DNA of 64,000 bases from Neckera pumila. Lineage: Eukaryota > Streptophyta > Bryopsida > Hypnales > Neckeraceae. The stretch is taken from positions 10,103,823-10,167,822 of the forward strand of contig OZ018408.1 of assembly GCA_963969595.1 (NCBI GenBank). The letters are read 5' to 3'. The position numbers and the translations under genes are program-made. Shown here piece by piece: positions 1-11,273 of the stretch (position 1 is its first letter; each line of letters starts with the position of its first letter). The notes under the pieces were generated by a model. The model searched no databases, had not been told where the DNA came from, and saw only the letters and a program-made list of their open reading frames with translations.

Positions 1-2012
1 AACTCTCATCTCATTAATAAAAATGGAGTGATTCAAACTTTTATAATTCTAAATATTTCTTTAGAACTACTTCCAACTTTTTATTTTTCAAAAAAGTGAT
101 TTTTAAAGAAGTTTTTTGAGCTGCCCACCGACTAACAAAAATTACATAGCATGCAATAACTTTTTAATTGTGTAGTCAAAACATATGAAAGTTGTTGGAC
201 CTTAAAGCTACTCCTTGGGCACATGTTTTGTGAAATTTTCAAAGAAAAAAATTAAAACTCCATTCGTAGTGAGCTGCCCAAAATCACTATGTTGCCAAAA
301 AACAATGTTTGGTCTTTTAGGGGTTAATTAATTAACTATTTAGATAGCAAATTCTTGCCATTTTGGGTGTTTTAAGAAAAATCCAATTCTTTTTAACTTT
401 TTAACGTTTTAACTCGTAGATTTTTTACTTCATTCTTTATTTTCTTCAATTTTTTGCCTCCTTTGTGGGGTCTTCAAATCTTAGAGGAAATGGAAGAAAT
501 GCAAGTCTCAAGTATGTTGGTCATTTCTGTCTATTTTGAGCTCTATGCTTTGTTAATTACATGATTTCAATTGTATAGCATATTAGTTTATAAGATATGG
601 CACCTTACAAGGATTTCCGTTCTTTTTTTTGGTTATATTTTTTTTTCCATTTTCAATCATTTTTTTATGCTTCTAATTGTCTCTATTGCATTTCTTGTTT
701 TTTATAATTCTTCAATTGGTAGCGGGAAGTCATTCTCTAGGCTTTTTTATAGTATTTGAGGTTCAATTGGTGGATTTATTTCACTAAAGTATAAAATGAT
801 GTTCTTCTTGCTATGTAATATTGTTGCTATTGGATTTGTCATTTGACATAGTTGTTATAATGTTTGAAGTAGTTGTTTAGTCTCTCTTAGATGAGCTTGA
901 TGTATATTCTCCCACCAAGAGTTTCTTTATGCATATTCCCCAACCAAAACCTTCTTGATGCATTTGGGATCATCTACTCTCAATATCAGATTCAGCTTAG
1001 AATTGATGAAAGTTTCTTGCTTCACTTGTCTATGTTGAAGCGTTCCTATTTTCAAGCTTAGAAGGTCAACAATGGCCTTCTTTAAGAAAAACAAGGAAGC
1101 CTAATTTGACTCCAGAGCTTCTTTTTGCCTCTAATTTGGACACTCGGTGACAAGGCCTATTCAAAGTAACAATAAAGGCCAACTGTGAGGTAGTATGTGC
1201 ACTACCATTATATATAAATTTCCTTATCAATCAAATTCTGGAAGATTCTTTAAATAGTGTCCCGTCATTTGTACAAATTCATTCTAGAATACATCAAGCT
1301 AGTAAAGATGGGCAATATATTAGTTTTGGGGTCTGTACAGGATGAGAAGAGGTTTTCAACCGTCAAATTTCTAAAATAAAAATAGGCTTGATTTTCATTT
1401 ACCTCAAGATTGTTTTGAAGATATTTGGACAAAAATACTATAGTTTGGAAAATTTCCTTTGTAATGAAGGAATTGAATCTTAAAAGAAGGCTACAAAGGT
1501 TGGTTGGCAAGAAATGATGCTTGATTCTAAGTCGGCAATGTATCCACCAACATCATCTTTTGATACCTTTGTTTTACGATGTTAAGTTGGTTTTGGAATT
1601 CAAAATTCTAGATTTGCCCTTGATTTGAAAGTGATGAATTGGTCATGCATCCAAGAATTCATTCGGACAGTGGTTTCATTATCATATTGTCAAGGAGAGT
1701 GAAGATTGCAAATTATTAGAATGTTGGGCGGCTTTGTATGTTTCAATGACCAATTATACAAAAGTGTGGGTTATATTTGTAAGAACTAATTGTATTACGA
1801 ATGTGACTTGTTTTCTTCTTTACAAGTACATTGACACTAGGGTGGGCAATTTAAACAATTCAGTTCCCCCTTCAATGATTTGGTCCTAATAAGTATGAAA
1901 GCAGGATGTTTTAATGTTTGAATTGAGTCATGATGTTTTAGTATTTGAATTGTATTATGATGTTGTAAAGCTTAACACATATTATAATGTTGTAAACCTT
2001 GAAAGTTGTAAA
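1..2012. other. AT-rich spacer, no gene recognised
   Basis: No coding sequence could be supported on either strand; short open frames (for example 571-759) lack any family resemblance. Positions 1-345 are loosely related to 4930-5300: both contain a GCTGCCC(A/G)CCG core, a run reading 'ataacttttt', and a closing segment like 'ggtc(t/c)tttaggg(g/a)ttaat'. This suggests two old copies of one dispersed repeat. Confidence 0.5.
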
Positions 2013-3085
2013 CCTTGACAAGGTTGTTGCAAGAAAGATTGACCATTTTTCTAGTGTTTTTGAAAACTGATTTTTGTCCAAAGCTATAACTTTTGAATCA
2101 AGAATTCAATGCTAAGGCAAAAAGAAAATTCTAGAATTTTTTATTGTAATCATAATTCTTATTTTTCAAAATTTGAAAAAATCAATTTTTATTTAAAAGT
2201 CCATTTTGTTAATTTGTCACAATTTTGGGTTTTTATACTTATTATTGAGCGGTTGAAATTAATGATTTTCAATTGAAATTTATGTGGTATATTTTTATAG
2301 TAGGCAAACGCGTTTTCACCAAAGGGCGTCTAAAAATAAATTATTTTATGTACTATTCGTTCATACAAATAGGCTTCCCTTATGCAAGCATTTCTCAACA
2401 TTAGAGATGGTTTTGACCTAATTTTTTTATCAAATCTCATCACCAAGAAGTCCTTTTAAGTGGATAGTTTTTAATTTTGTTGAAAATTGTGTTTCCTACT
2501 TTACAAATTAAACCATCCAAATATGTATTTTCTATGGCATATCCTTGGACATAGAATTTTGGTGAAGAAAATACATTTTTGGATGTTTTAATTTGCAAAA
2601 AAAAGGAAATACAATTTTCAACAAAACTAAAAACTATCCATTTAGAAAGACTTCTTGGTGATGAGATTTGACCAAAACAAATAGGTCAAAACCATCTCTA
2701 ATGTTGAGAAAAGCTTGCGCAAGGGAGGCCTATTTGTACAAATGGGGAAGACATAAAATAATATATTTGTCAAATGTCCTTTGGTAGGAACATGTTTGCC
2801 TACTATAAAAAAACACAATAGAGATTTTAACTAAAAATCACTAATTTCAATTGCTCTTTAGTATAAAAACCCAAAACTATGACAAAATAACAAAACGGAC
2901 TTTTAAAAAAAACAATTTCTAACAATTTCTAAAAAATAAGAATTACAATTATGATAAAGAATTCTTGAATTTTCTTTTTGCCTTTAGCATTGGATTTATG
3001 ATTCAAAGGTTATAGTTTGGACAAAATCCAATTTTCAAAAACGCTACAAAAACGGTCGGTCTTTTTTGCAACAACCTGACACACG
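2013..3085. repeat. Long foldback: two ~521-bp inverted arms with a ~31-bp loop
   Basis: The left arm (about 2013-2533) is followed after a loop (2534-2564) by its reverse complement (about 2565-3085). Matching landmarks include GGTTGTTGCAA near 2030 against TTGCAACAACC near 3070, and 'atatgtattttct' at the inner left against 'agaaaatacat' at the inner right. Mismatches are scattered but the arms align along their whole length. There is no coding capacity. A transcript through here would form a roughly 0.5-kb hairpin. It may be a foldback transposon, two head-to-head copies of a repeat, or a hairpin-siRNA locus. The structure is seen directly; the origin is inferred. Confidence 0.85.
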
Positions 3086-3263
3086 TATCATGAAACCATA
3101 ATGTTGTAAAGCTTGAATTATTTTTGGCTAATATTTTTTTTATGAAGTTTTTGTAAAGCAATAAGTCCATTAGATTTGAATTTTGAAAAAAAGGACTGGT
3201 TCTTCATTTCCTTGCACTAAAATTTAATACTTTCAATCCCAAAAAATTTGAAGTATCTAGTGA

Positions 3264-3480
3264 TGTATTAATTATAATAGAAAGGATTATTTTTAGTGAG
3301 TTTTTGAGTATAGTCTTAGACAAAAGATTATAAGTAATGACCTTTTAGGAGATTTTCAAAAAAATTTACTAGAATTACATGTAGGTTTTATTGAAAATCT
3401 CCTGAAAGGTCATTCCTTATAATCTTATGTCTAGGACTATACTTAAAAACTCACTTAAAACACCCCTTTATCTTGTAGTG
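3264..3480. mobile_element. Small CACTA-like foldback MITE
   Basis: Arms of about 68 bp at 3292-3360 and 3391-3460 are inverted copies; both carry GTGAG...TATAGTC and AGGAGATTTTCAA-type segments. The right end reads TTGTAGTG, the complement of the CACTACAA terminus common in plant CACTA-derived MITEs. The left terminus is degraded, so the left boundary is approximate. No coding sequence. Confidence 0.6.
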
Positions 3481-3919
3481 AATAGCAAAATTTTCCATTA
3501 AAAAAGTTTGTATCATTCAAATTCTACCGTTGCTTGTGGATATTGCAAATGTTTTGCTAGATGACCTAGACTTAGCCAGAACATTGCTAGACCATAAACC
3601 AATTCTAAGAATGTTGGTAAGAAGCTTCAAGTTTGAATAAAGATTTACTATTTGTCCATCAAAATCCGGTGGGTGTAATCATTGGTAGGTAATTAAATTT
3701 GTGTTCCTATCTTTTGAATGCATAGTCACTTGAGGTTCTGATTTACATTAATAATTCATGATTTTTAATTTAAGGTCCCCCCCTTGTCCCATTTTTATAT
3801 TTTTCAAACTCATTTACATGAGCAAATGATATAGGATAATGCATATGTATTTTGTATATATTGTTGTCAATATCCGTATTCTATATATGTCTTATGTATA
3901 CATATATGTATTGTATCTT

Positions 3920-4060
3920 GTATCAATATCCATATCCCATATCAATATCAATATCCCTATCCCATATCAATATCAATATCCCTATCCCATATCAATATCA
4001 ATATCCCTATCCCATATCAATATCAATATCCCATATCAATATCCATATATGTATATATAT
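3920..4060. repeat. AT-rich minisatellite, ~25-bp unit
   Basis: Tandem copies of a unit like CCCATATCAATATCAATATC plus CCTAT, four to five times, flanked by looser CCATATC runs. The open frames here (3839-4253) encode only Ile/Tyr/Ser/Pro repeats and are by-products of the repeat. Confidence 0.85.
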
Positions 4061-6072
4061 CCCTATCCATAATATCCATACCCCATTGTATCCATATCTG
4101 TATTTTTTATTTTTTGAAGATCAAAAGTATTGGAGGAAAGAAGGGAAAATTGAAGGAAAAATTATCTCTTATGATCAACGACTTGTTTTTTTTCCAAAGG
4201 AGGGGAGGAAATTTTTTTTTTTTATAATCAATGAATCTTGTTTTTTTCTCTAGAAGGGAGGAAGAAATTGCAACCTAGAGCGGATGCATCTTTTCCCTAG
4301 ATAGTAATTGGAGGCTTACTTCCACCCATGATAGGGCAATTAAAAAAATTCAAAGAATCTTATTAATCCCTAAAGGACCAAGGTGATTTTCCTATCAAAA
4401 ACCACTTGAAATTGTCATTTCTATTGCAAAGAGGAAAGAGCTTTAAAAATTGTTTTTTTTTGCATATCCAACTATAAGATCCTATACTTGACTAGTATGT
4501 GAGTACGTGGAAGAAATTTCAGAAACTTTGACCATGAAAATTGCAAGATATATGCATTCAAAGTAAAGAAAACAAGTTTTTTTGCACCTTGCTTGACTAG
4601 ATTTTTTGGCTTTGAGTCTTTTTAGTTCAAATTTTTTGCACTATAGACTTTGATTTTCTACTTTATTATGTTAAGTAGTTGAGTCAAGAATCTCCCAAAA
4701 AAATTGAGGACAAAAAGCACTTAATTTTCACTCATTAAAAAATTGTTAAGTAGAGGTGGGTTCAAGATTGAAGAAAAAACTAAATTGTTAATAGCTTTTA
4801 GATGGAATTGAATCACAATAATCCTCATTGTGAGATTGTTCTAGCAAGAAAATCTAACCTTGTCTAACAAATTTTTTTGAAAAATTCTAAAAATTGCATT
4901 GAAAAACGAATTCTACATGTTATTTTTTCAAGAAGATGCTTAGATTGCCCAAAAAACTAAGATTGTCCATAACTTTCTCATATTTAGTCCAAATTGAATG
5001 AAACAAAGCTTCATATGTAGACAAAAATAAAATCTTTAAGAGAAAAAAATTGAAAAAAAATTATTTTGACTTTTTGTGATTTTTTTTGGGCTGCCCGCCG
5101 AACTCCAATTTTGCTTATTGTGTCATAACTTTTTCTTCCAAGCACCAACTAAAATAAAAATTGTATATTCACAAAGCTCTCGTAATAATACAAAACCTCA
5201 AAAAATTACAAAAAATATTACAAAAAATTGAGATAGTAGGAACCTGCCCGGACCCGATTTGTCCCCCGAGGGGACAAATGGTCCTTTAGGGATTAATTTC
5301 AATTAAAGATGAAATATAGACAAGCATGGGGGCCATTTATTGAAAGCCTTCTTCACTAGATTGATGAAACTACACTATTGTATTTACATCCATAGACATA
5401 AATAAAAGATGCAACTTGAGGATGAAAATTCATTAATTCATTTAATAGTGTATTCATGTATCTAAAGCAAGGGATATTATCTTCAAGTTTTGTATCATAG
5501 TTTGATCATTTCTTTCAATAAGAAAGAAAAATATAATTATATATATTGTATATTAAATTTTTTGGAATGCTTTTGAAATAACTTTTGTTCAAAGAAAAGC
5601 TACGAAAACAAGCTTTGATCCTATGTTGTGCCTTAGCATTTATTACAAGGACAAAAATTGCTCAAAATCTCTATCTTTGGCAAAAACAAAAGAATGTATG
5701 ATATACAAAGTCAAATGATTTAATAGAGGGTGGCTTATAAATTTCTATGGGCATCAAGTTTGGATTATATTTGGCAAATTTGGATGATATACAAATTCAA
5801 AGGACTTAAAGACCTTGAATTAGTGCAAAAAGGTAGACAATTACAAAATGAACCCACTGTAAAATGGAGGAAACTTTTTTACATTTATTTGAGCAAGTTA
5901 AACTGAAATTATTGAAGGTAGGCCTGCATTTGCAACAAATTCGAGGATTGCTTATGAATTGCTAGGGATACCAAGTAATAATTGTGCAGAATTATTGATT
6001 ATTGCATTGCTAGATTATTGATATATATCACTCTATAACTTTTCTACAAAAACTTTGATGTTTTGAATGTAT
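4061..6072. other. AT-rich spacer, no gene recognised
   Basis: No supportable gene. 4930-5300 resembles 1-345 (GCTGCCCGCCG core, then a 'ggtcctttagggatta' closing segment), so it is probably another copy of an old dispersed repeat. Short A/T homopolymers are frequent. Confidence 0.5.
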
Positions 6073-6356
6073 GCATTTGAGGAGATTTTGGGGTGTTGGG
6101 AGACTGCGAGTTCCCCTACGTTCCCAAACTGTGGGAATGGGTAAGAAGCAGATGGCTGACGTGGCACAGCAACTGCCACGTCATTTTTGAAAAAAAAAAA
6201 AAAATTTTGTTTAAAATGATATTCTGGTGATTGTTTGTTTTTTGTTTTTTGAAAAAAAAGAAATCCTGATATGCCCGTACCATCGTTCACTGAATCTGGA
6301 CAGACTGGGGAACGGGCCTGAAACAATCTTCCAAGGCCCTTAAAACTCCTCTAATG
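6073..6356. mobile_element. Dispersed non-autonomous element, copy 1
   Basis: This ~284-bp segment is a diverged copy of 39214-39451. Shared blocks in the same order are GACTGCGAGTT, TGCGTTCCC/TACGTTCCC, a TGGC(T/A)GACGTGGC-like block, CCACGTCATTTT followed by a long A-run, 'cctgata', GGGAACGGGCCTGAAAC-type sequence and TCTAATGG. The ends are weak inverted repeats (GAGGAGATTTTGGGG against GAGGAGTTTTAAGGG). No coding sequence. It is probably a MITE; the superfamily is unclear. Confidence 0.6.
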
Positions 6357-9250
6357 GTAATCTTGATTTTCTTGTATTTTATGTAATTTTGTAATTTTTC
6401 CTTCTACTAACAATACATTCAACTTCTAATTCCGTCTAAGTAAATAAAATATTATTTATGTATTTTTGAAAGGTTAGAATAGAAATGCTTTTAAGCAAAA
6501 TATAGAAATTATTCAGTTATTAGAATGGGTGAAAAATGCTCATGTGGATGAAAATTTGCTATTGAAATTGAAAAATTGTTTGACTGGTTAGAAAATTGTG
6601 CAAATGGATGAAAATATCAAGGCTAAAAAAATAAAAATCACATTCAAAAATCCTACATTGTTTTAAAGATACTTCATTCTATCAAGACAACTACAAGATT
6701 GTTGAAAGCAGCCATACATTGGATCATAGTAGACATTCAATGGTGTAGATACTTTTTGATCAAATTTTCAGCTTCAAATTTTCAAACTTAATTTCATAAG
6801 ATTTCAAAAAAAAAATTACAAGTGGATTAGATGATATTTTAGTTTCTTGAAAGGAAAAATATTAAAAAGTTATTCTATCAACAATATGAACTCCTTCTAA
6901 GAGAAAACCAACCACCCTTCCGCCTTGAAAATCTAAAGGTCTTACATTATTGGCTTTTTCATGTATTTGAGTCCTATATAGATATAAAGATATGGATACA
7001 CAAATATAAATATGGATGTGTATATTTAGAGATACGTCCATACTTACAGTCACATGCAACTACATATTTCATATCTTTTATTGCAGCTGCACACAAATAT
7101 ATGTATATCATCCATGATTGTATTTGGAAAAAAATTCCAATAGACTACTTAGTCTAGAAAAAATCAATTATGGATGGTATTTTTTAACAGATGAATGTGC
7201 ATCTAATGTTTTAGAAAAGAAAGAAAGAAAGAAAGGAGACCAAGCAAGGCAAAGAGAGCAAGTGTATATTATAATTTACACATAAGAATTTCTTAAATAA
7301 TTAAATTTTCTAAGCATGTCTCAAATATTTATTTATTTCATAATTTGTCATTTGGGAGTTAACTTGTATCCGTGTAGGACATATTAATTGACATGGTTGA
7401 CAATTTTAATTTCAATATATTATCCCCCCATAGCGAACCTTTTGGAAATGTCGTACTTTAGATATTTAAAAAAATATTAGCTACATTAATACACCTAAAA
7501 CCACTTCAATTGCGAATTAAAGAAGAATAGTGGCTACTTCAAAAATGTTACATTTTAGGAGGGTACCTTAATAAATTTGCATAATTATTTGATTCACCAA
7601 CAAAATTTCATAACATTTTGAAGTAGTCACTACTTTTCTTCATTGCAATGAAGATATTGAGGAGTCTCCTATACTAGGATCAATTTCATTACAAAATAAT
7701 TCAAAATATAATTAAATATGGCATCTAATGAAATTTTAAGAAATTTTGACATGGCATAATTGAATAGTGTAGGAAATATTAATGAAAATAACAATCTTAG
7801 TCCTAAAAATCATCTAAAGTTGAAGTTGTGAATACTAGTAAAATCGCCACTATTAGTATATTTCTCAATACCGATAAAGCTATGATTACTACTACATGTC
7901 ATAAAATATTTTGAACCATGCTAAAGGTCACGAATTATTCCGAGCCCTATAACATGAAATTCCAAAAATTCTAAATCAAGTCAATGAATAAAATCCAATC
8001 GGCAAAAACAAACTGATTTCAGATCGCATCTAATGAATCTGACCCCAATATACGATATTTTTGTTCTCAAATGTCCAAATCCAAATTTTTGGTTTCCTTG
8101 TCATGTGAATTTCCATACGTTATCACTAAGGTAGAACCACCCCAAAGTGTCCATATTCCCTTTCTTGTACCTTAGATTGCCACTAAATTTGTACATGGCC
8201 TTCCATTAACATATCTTTCAAATGCTTAACTCTGATTTGCTGATGCATTTGAAAAACACATACTTAAACTCTCATTTGTTGACTATTGATTCTTGCAGAT
8301 TTTGGTTTAGGGTCCACCCTTGTGATAGTTTCAATGGTTTAACGAGTCGGCACTTACCAGCATGTTGTTTTTAGAAGTTGCATAACAATTTTAAGCAGGT
8401 ACTTGCAACTAGAAATTTGCATATTTTAGGTTGACATTTTAATAAAAGGTGTGGATGAGGAATATCTTTCATATGCACTAAATTTCATGACATTTGGAAA
8501 TAAGAGTAAAAAGTAATCACATGATATGAGTTTTTTCTCCAAGCGTGCAATCTAGGCAGATCTTTAAAAATCACTTTTTTCAAAAATAAAAATTTGAAAT
8601 TAATTTTCTAGATTTATATGTAAATGGGAAGCTTTGATTTGTTCTATATCAATGAGTGAGTCAAAAGTTATGAGCAATTTTAGTTTGTGGGTAATTATGG
8701 GTTCTCTATTCTAAAAAAAACTTTATTTAACTCAGTTTTCAGTATTTTTCAAAAAAAATGAAATCATAGGATATATTTTGTTTATTACAATATTACAACC
8801 ATTGGATTGACATTCTTCGATTCCATAATTAAATTTTTAACAATTTAGTATTCTGAATCATTTTCACTTTTTTTCCTACTTACTATTTTTTTCCTATATG
8901 TTATATACTTCCAAATGATATTTCTATAGATATTTATAGAGGACTAAGTCTAAAATAAATTCTTTTAAAAAAACACAAAATGTGTATAAGAATAGGATGT
9001 TGGGAAATTAGTGTGGGACAATCTACTTTCACTATTTAGTTTAGGAGTGTGATTGGCTGTATTTCCCTTTTGAATTGCAGTTCCCATAAGCATTACCAAA
9101 CAAGACAATAGTTCAACTGAAATGTTCCTTTGGAATTGCGGCTCGAGAATGCTTTGCCTTTGTTAGCTGCAATTCGATCGATGGAGAGCGTTGTATTACT
9201 TAAATCTTGGGGCTTTAGCCATTTTTTGAATCCCAGGCAACATCTTTACG
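6357..9250. other. AT-rich spacer with one small foldback
   Basis: No gene recognised. At about 7503-7660 two arms of roughly 50 bp are inverted copies: 'gtggctacttcaaaaatgtt' on the left against 'aacattttgaagtagtcac' on the right. It is a short MITE-like hairpin. Confidence 0.5.
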
Positions 9251-10914
9251 ATGACGTCAAGTGAGAGTGGGCTTGCTGATGGATGGGAGCCCTTCAATGA
9301 TGGATTGATTGATTCGGAGGTTTGGGAATACCTGCTGGGTTACACATCTGGGCAAAATATTGCTAGAAGTCTTGTGGTGGCTTTCAAGAATGGATTCCCG
9401 TTGTCGGTGGTTCGCTTGGTTCAGATGCAGTATGTGCGAGACCTAAACAAATTACACAAGGATGAGGGCTGTTTGATAGATTTGGTGTTAACCCTCCATT
9501 GTCTGAATTCATTTGAGGACTCTCTTGTGGAGAGCTTGTCGGAGAATGAACAATGGTGGCACTGGGGTTCCGGTTTGGACCAACAGTCCTTGGAGACTGG
9601 TGCACTTAGGCCCATTTCACAGATGGACGTCCACTTGCAGTGGACGAAACCCTCTTGTCCACTTGATTGTCCAGCTTGGTATAGAGGGAAGTTGCCATGT
9701 CACCATTGGTTTTGTCCGTCCAGTGAATGGTTTCACACATAGAACCGGACTTCTCGTAGAATTATATTTGTGAAAGCTCCTTTGCAGTTGCATTATTGTT
9801 CCAAGGAAGCACTTTCACAACTCCTTTCTCCTTGAAGAAGCCCGTTTTGTCCACCGGACAAGATTTGGGTCACCTCCCAACTTGGTCCCAAACCTGTCCA
9901 CTACAACTATGGCTTCATCTTGAGTTTTGGCGGGAGTGGGTGATGACATGGCAATTTCATCAAGCGGATGTCCATCAAGTGTGAAAGCCCCACTGGACAA
10001 AACCTAGCGTTTGGCCAATAAAATTGTATAGAATTTTGTCCACTGCTTGTGGACAAGCATCTGTGAAATGGGCCTCAAGCTGCCAATTTGGCTTTGAGGA
10101 CATCACTTGAGGGGTTGAGAGGTGAAGAGGAGGACGAACAAAATGTTCAGCAGGTAATATGGAGGCTGTTGAAGAACTTCTCGAAGTGCATATGGCCCTA
10201 GTTTGGAGTCTTGGCTTTGCCTCAAATTGCTGCAGATGTACTGACTTGGAAGACCCGAGGGTCGTTGCTTGTGGCGCCAGCTTCTGGAGAGAAGAAGTGG
10301 CAACGGATGGAGAAGTTAAAAGGTTCTCTCGAAGAACTCCGACTCCAGTACGCCACGTTACAAAAGCAAGTGGGCATTGAAATAGAAGCACTTTGAGCAC
10401 ATTCTAAGCAACAACAGAGTCCATAAGAATCTTTTGTGATGGCCAACAGAGTGATGGACATGACTATGACAAAATCGCACGTTAGGCCGACCCAGGACTT
10501 TACTTCAAGGTCTGATTTGGGCGGTCTAGGAGCTCCCCGACATTTGTGCAGTCCATGAAGCCCTCTCTGAACTACACTTTCGATTTTGAAGACCAGCCCA
10601 CCTCAGATAAAAATGCTCTTACCCTGCGGACACCGAAATTGGAAATGTTGCACCTTTGGCCTCCTCCTAAATCGGCAACTACTGCACCTCTTGCAACTGA
10701 CAATGATGTTGTTATTAAGCATCTCAACCGAAAGTTTACAAAGGAGGAGGATGCGGTCATTTGAGCGGGCTTCGAGAAATTCGGATTGCATTGGAAGAAG
10801 ATACTTGTGGAGAATCTTGACATTCTCTAAGGATGAACTGATGGCAACTTGAAGGACAGGTGGCGGACTCTTGACAAAAAATTGAAGAAACAAGTCCAGT
10901 GCAATGCTCAGTGA
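9251..10914 (+). pseudogene. Decayed telobox-Myb (TRF-like) gene, interrupted
   Basis: An ATG at 9251 opens about 119 codons of ordinary-looking protein in frame 2 (SEVWEYLLGYTSGQN... HCLNSFEDSLVES). The frame resumes after the 9608-10075 insertion with AANLALRTSLEGLRGEE and runs on through in-frame stops near 10200, at 10394 and near 10430. Near 10545 the meaningful frame shifts to frame 1 and ends at a TGA at 10912. The last 60 codons are a SANT/Myb-like helix set, with KFTKEEDAVI, AGFEKFGLHWKKIL and TDGNLKDRWRTLDKK. The LKDRWR signature is typical of telomere-repeat-binding Myb proteins. Stops at 10762 and around 10830 fall where the family has Arg or Gln, so CGA/CAA to TGA/TAA changes are plausible. 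The N-terminal half is unrecognised. It is almost certainly non-functional. Confidence 0.6.
9608..10075. mobile_element. 468-bp inverted-repeat element inside the Myb pseudogene
   Basis: The termini are imperfect inverted repeats of about 42 bp, both beginning AGGCCCATTTCACAGATG. Each arm also holds its own small hairpin: GTCCACTTGCAGTGGAC on the left and GTCCACTGCTTGTGGAC on the right. It has no coding capacity. It sits exactly between two halves of one reading frame, and its removal (468 = 3 x 156) rejoins them in frame, which defines its limits. I see no clear target-site duplication, so the superfamily is open. Confidence 0.75.
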
Positions 10915-11270
10915 TGTGCTTCATTTGATTTCCTGTTTAGAGGTTGTCAGTGGCAAGTTAAGGTATGATTTGGGGAGTCATAGGAGTTCTAGAAGCTTTT
11001 TTTTCATGTTGTGCACCTGTTACAATCAAAATTTCATTATACCTTGAAAATATCTTGGTCCCTCACACTATTATTTCTTATTCTTTGAGTCTCGCATACG
11101 TTTGTGTATTTATTGTTGTCGTTAATATTCATGCTTCACTATCATTTGCAAATGGGGTCTTCTCTATTGTAAAGAGTGTGAGCTTGCTAAATATTCAATT
11201 TTTAGTCAATTTGAAGTTGTAGTATAAATAGAGGCAAATTCACAGGTTAAGTTCACATTGAAGAAGTATA
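10915..11270. other. Spacer downstream of the Myb pseudogene
   Basis: No gene supported. The open frame at 10965-11222 is hydrophobic, low-complexity and unrecognised. Confidence 0.4.
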
Positions 11271-11273
11271 GGA

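Noticed and set aside
3839..4253. Ile/Tyr/Ser/Pro repeat frames
   Set aside because: By-product of the 25-bp minisatellite.
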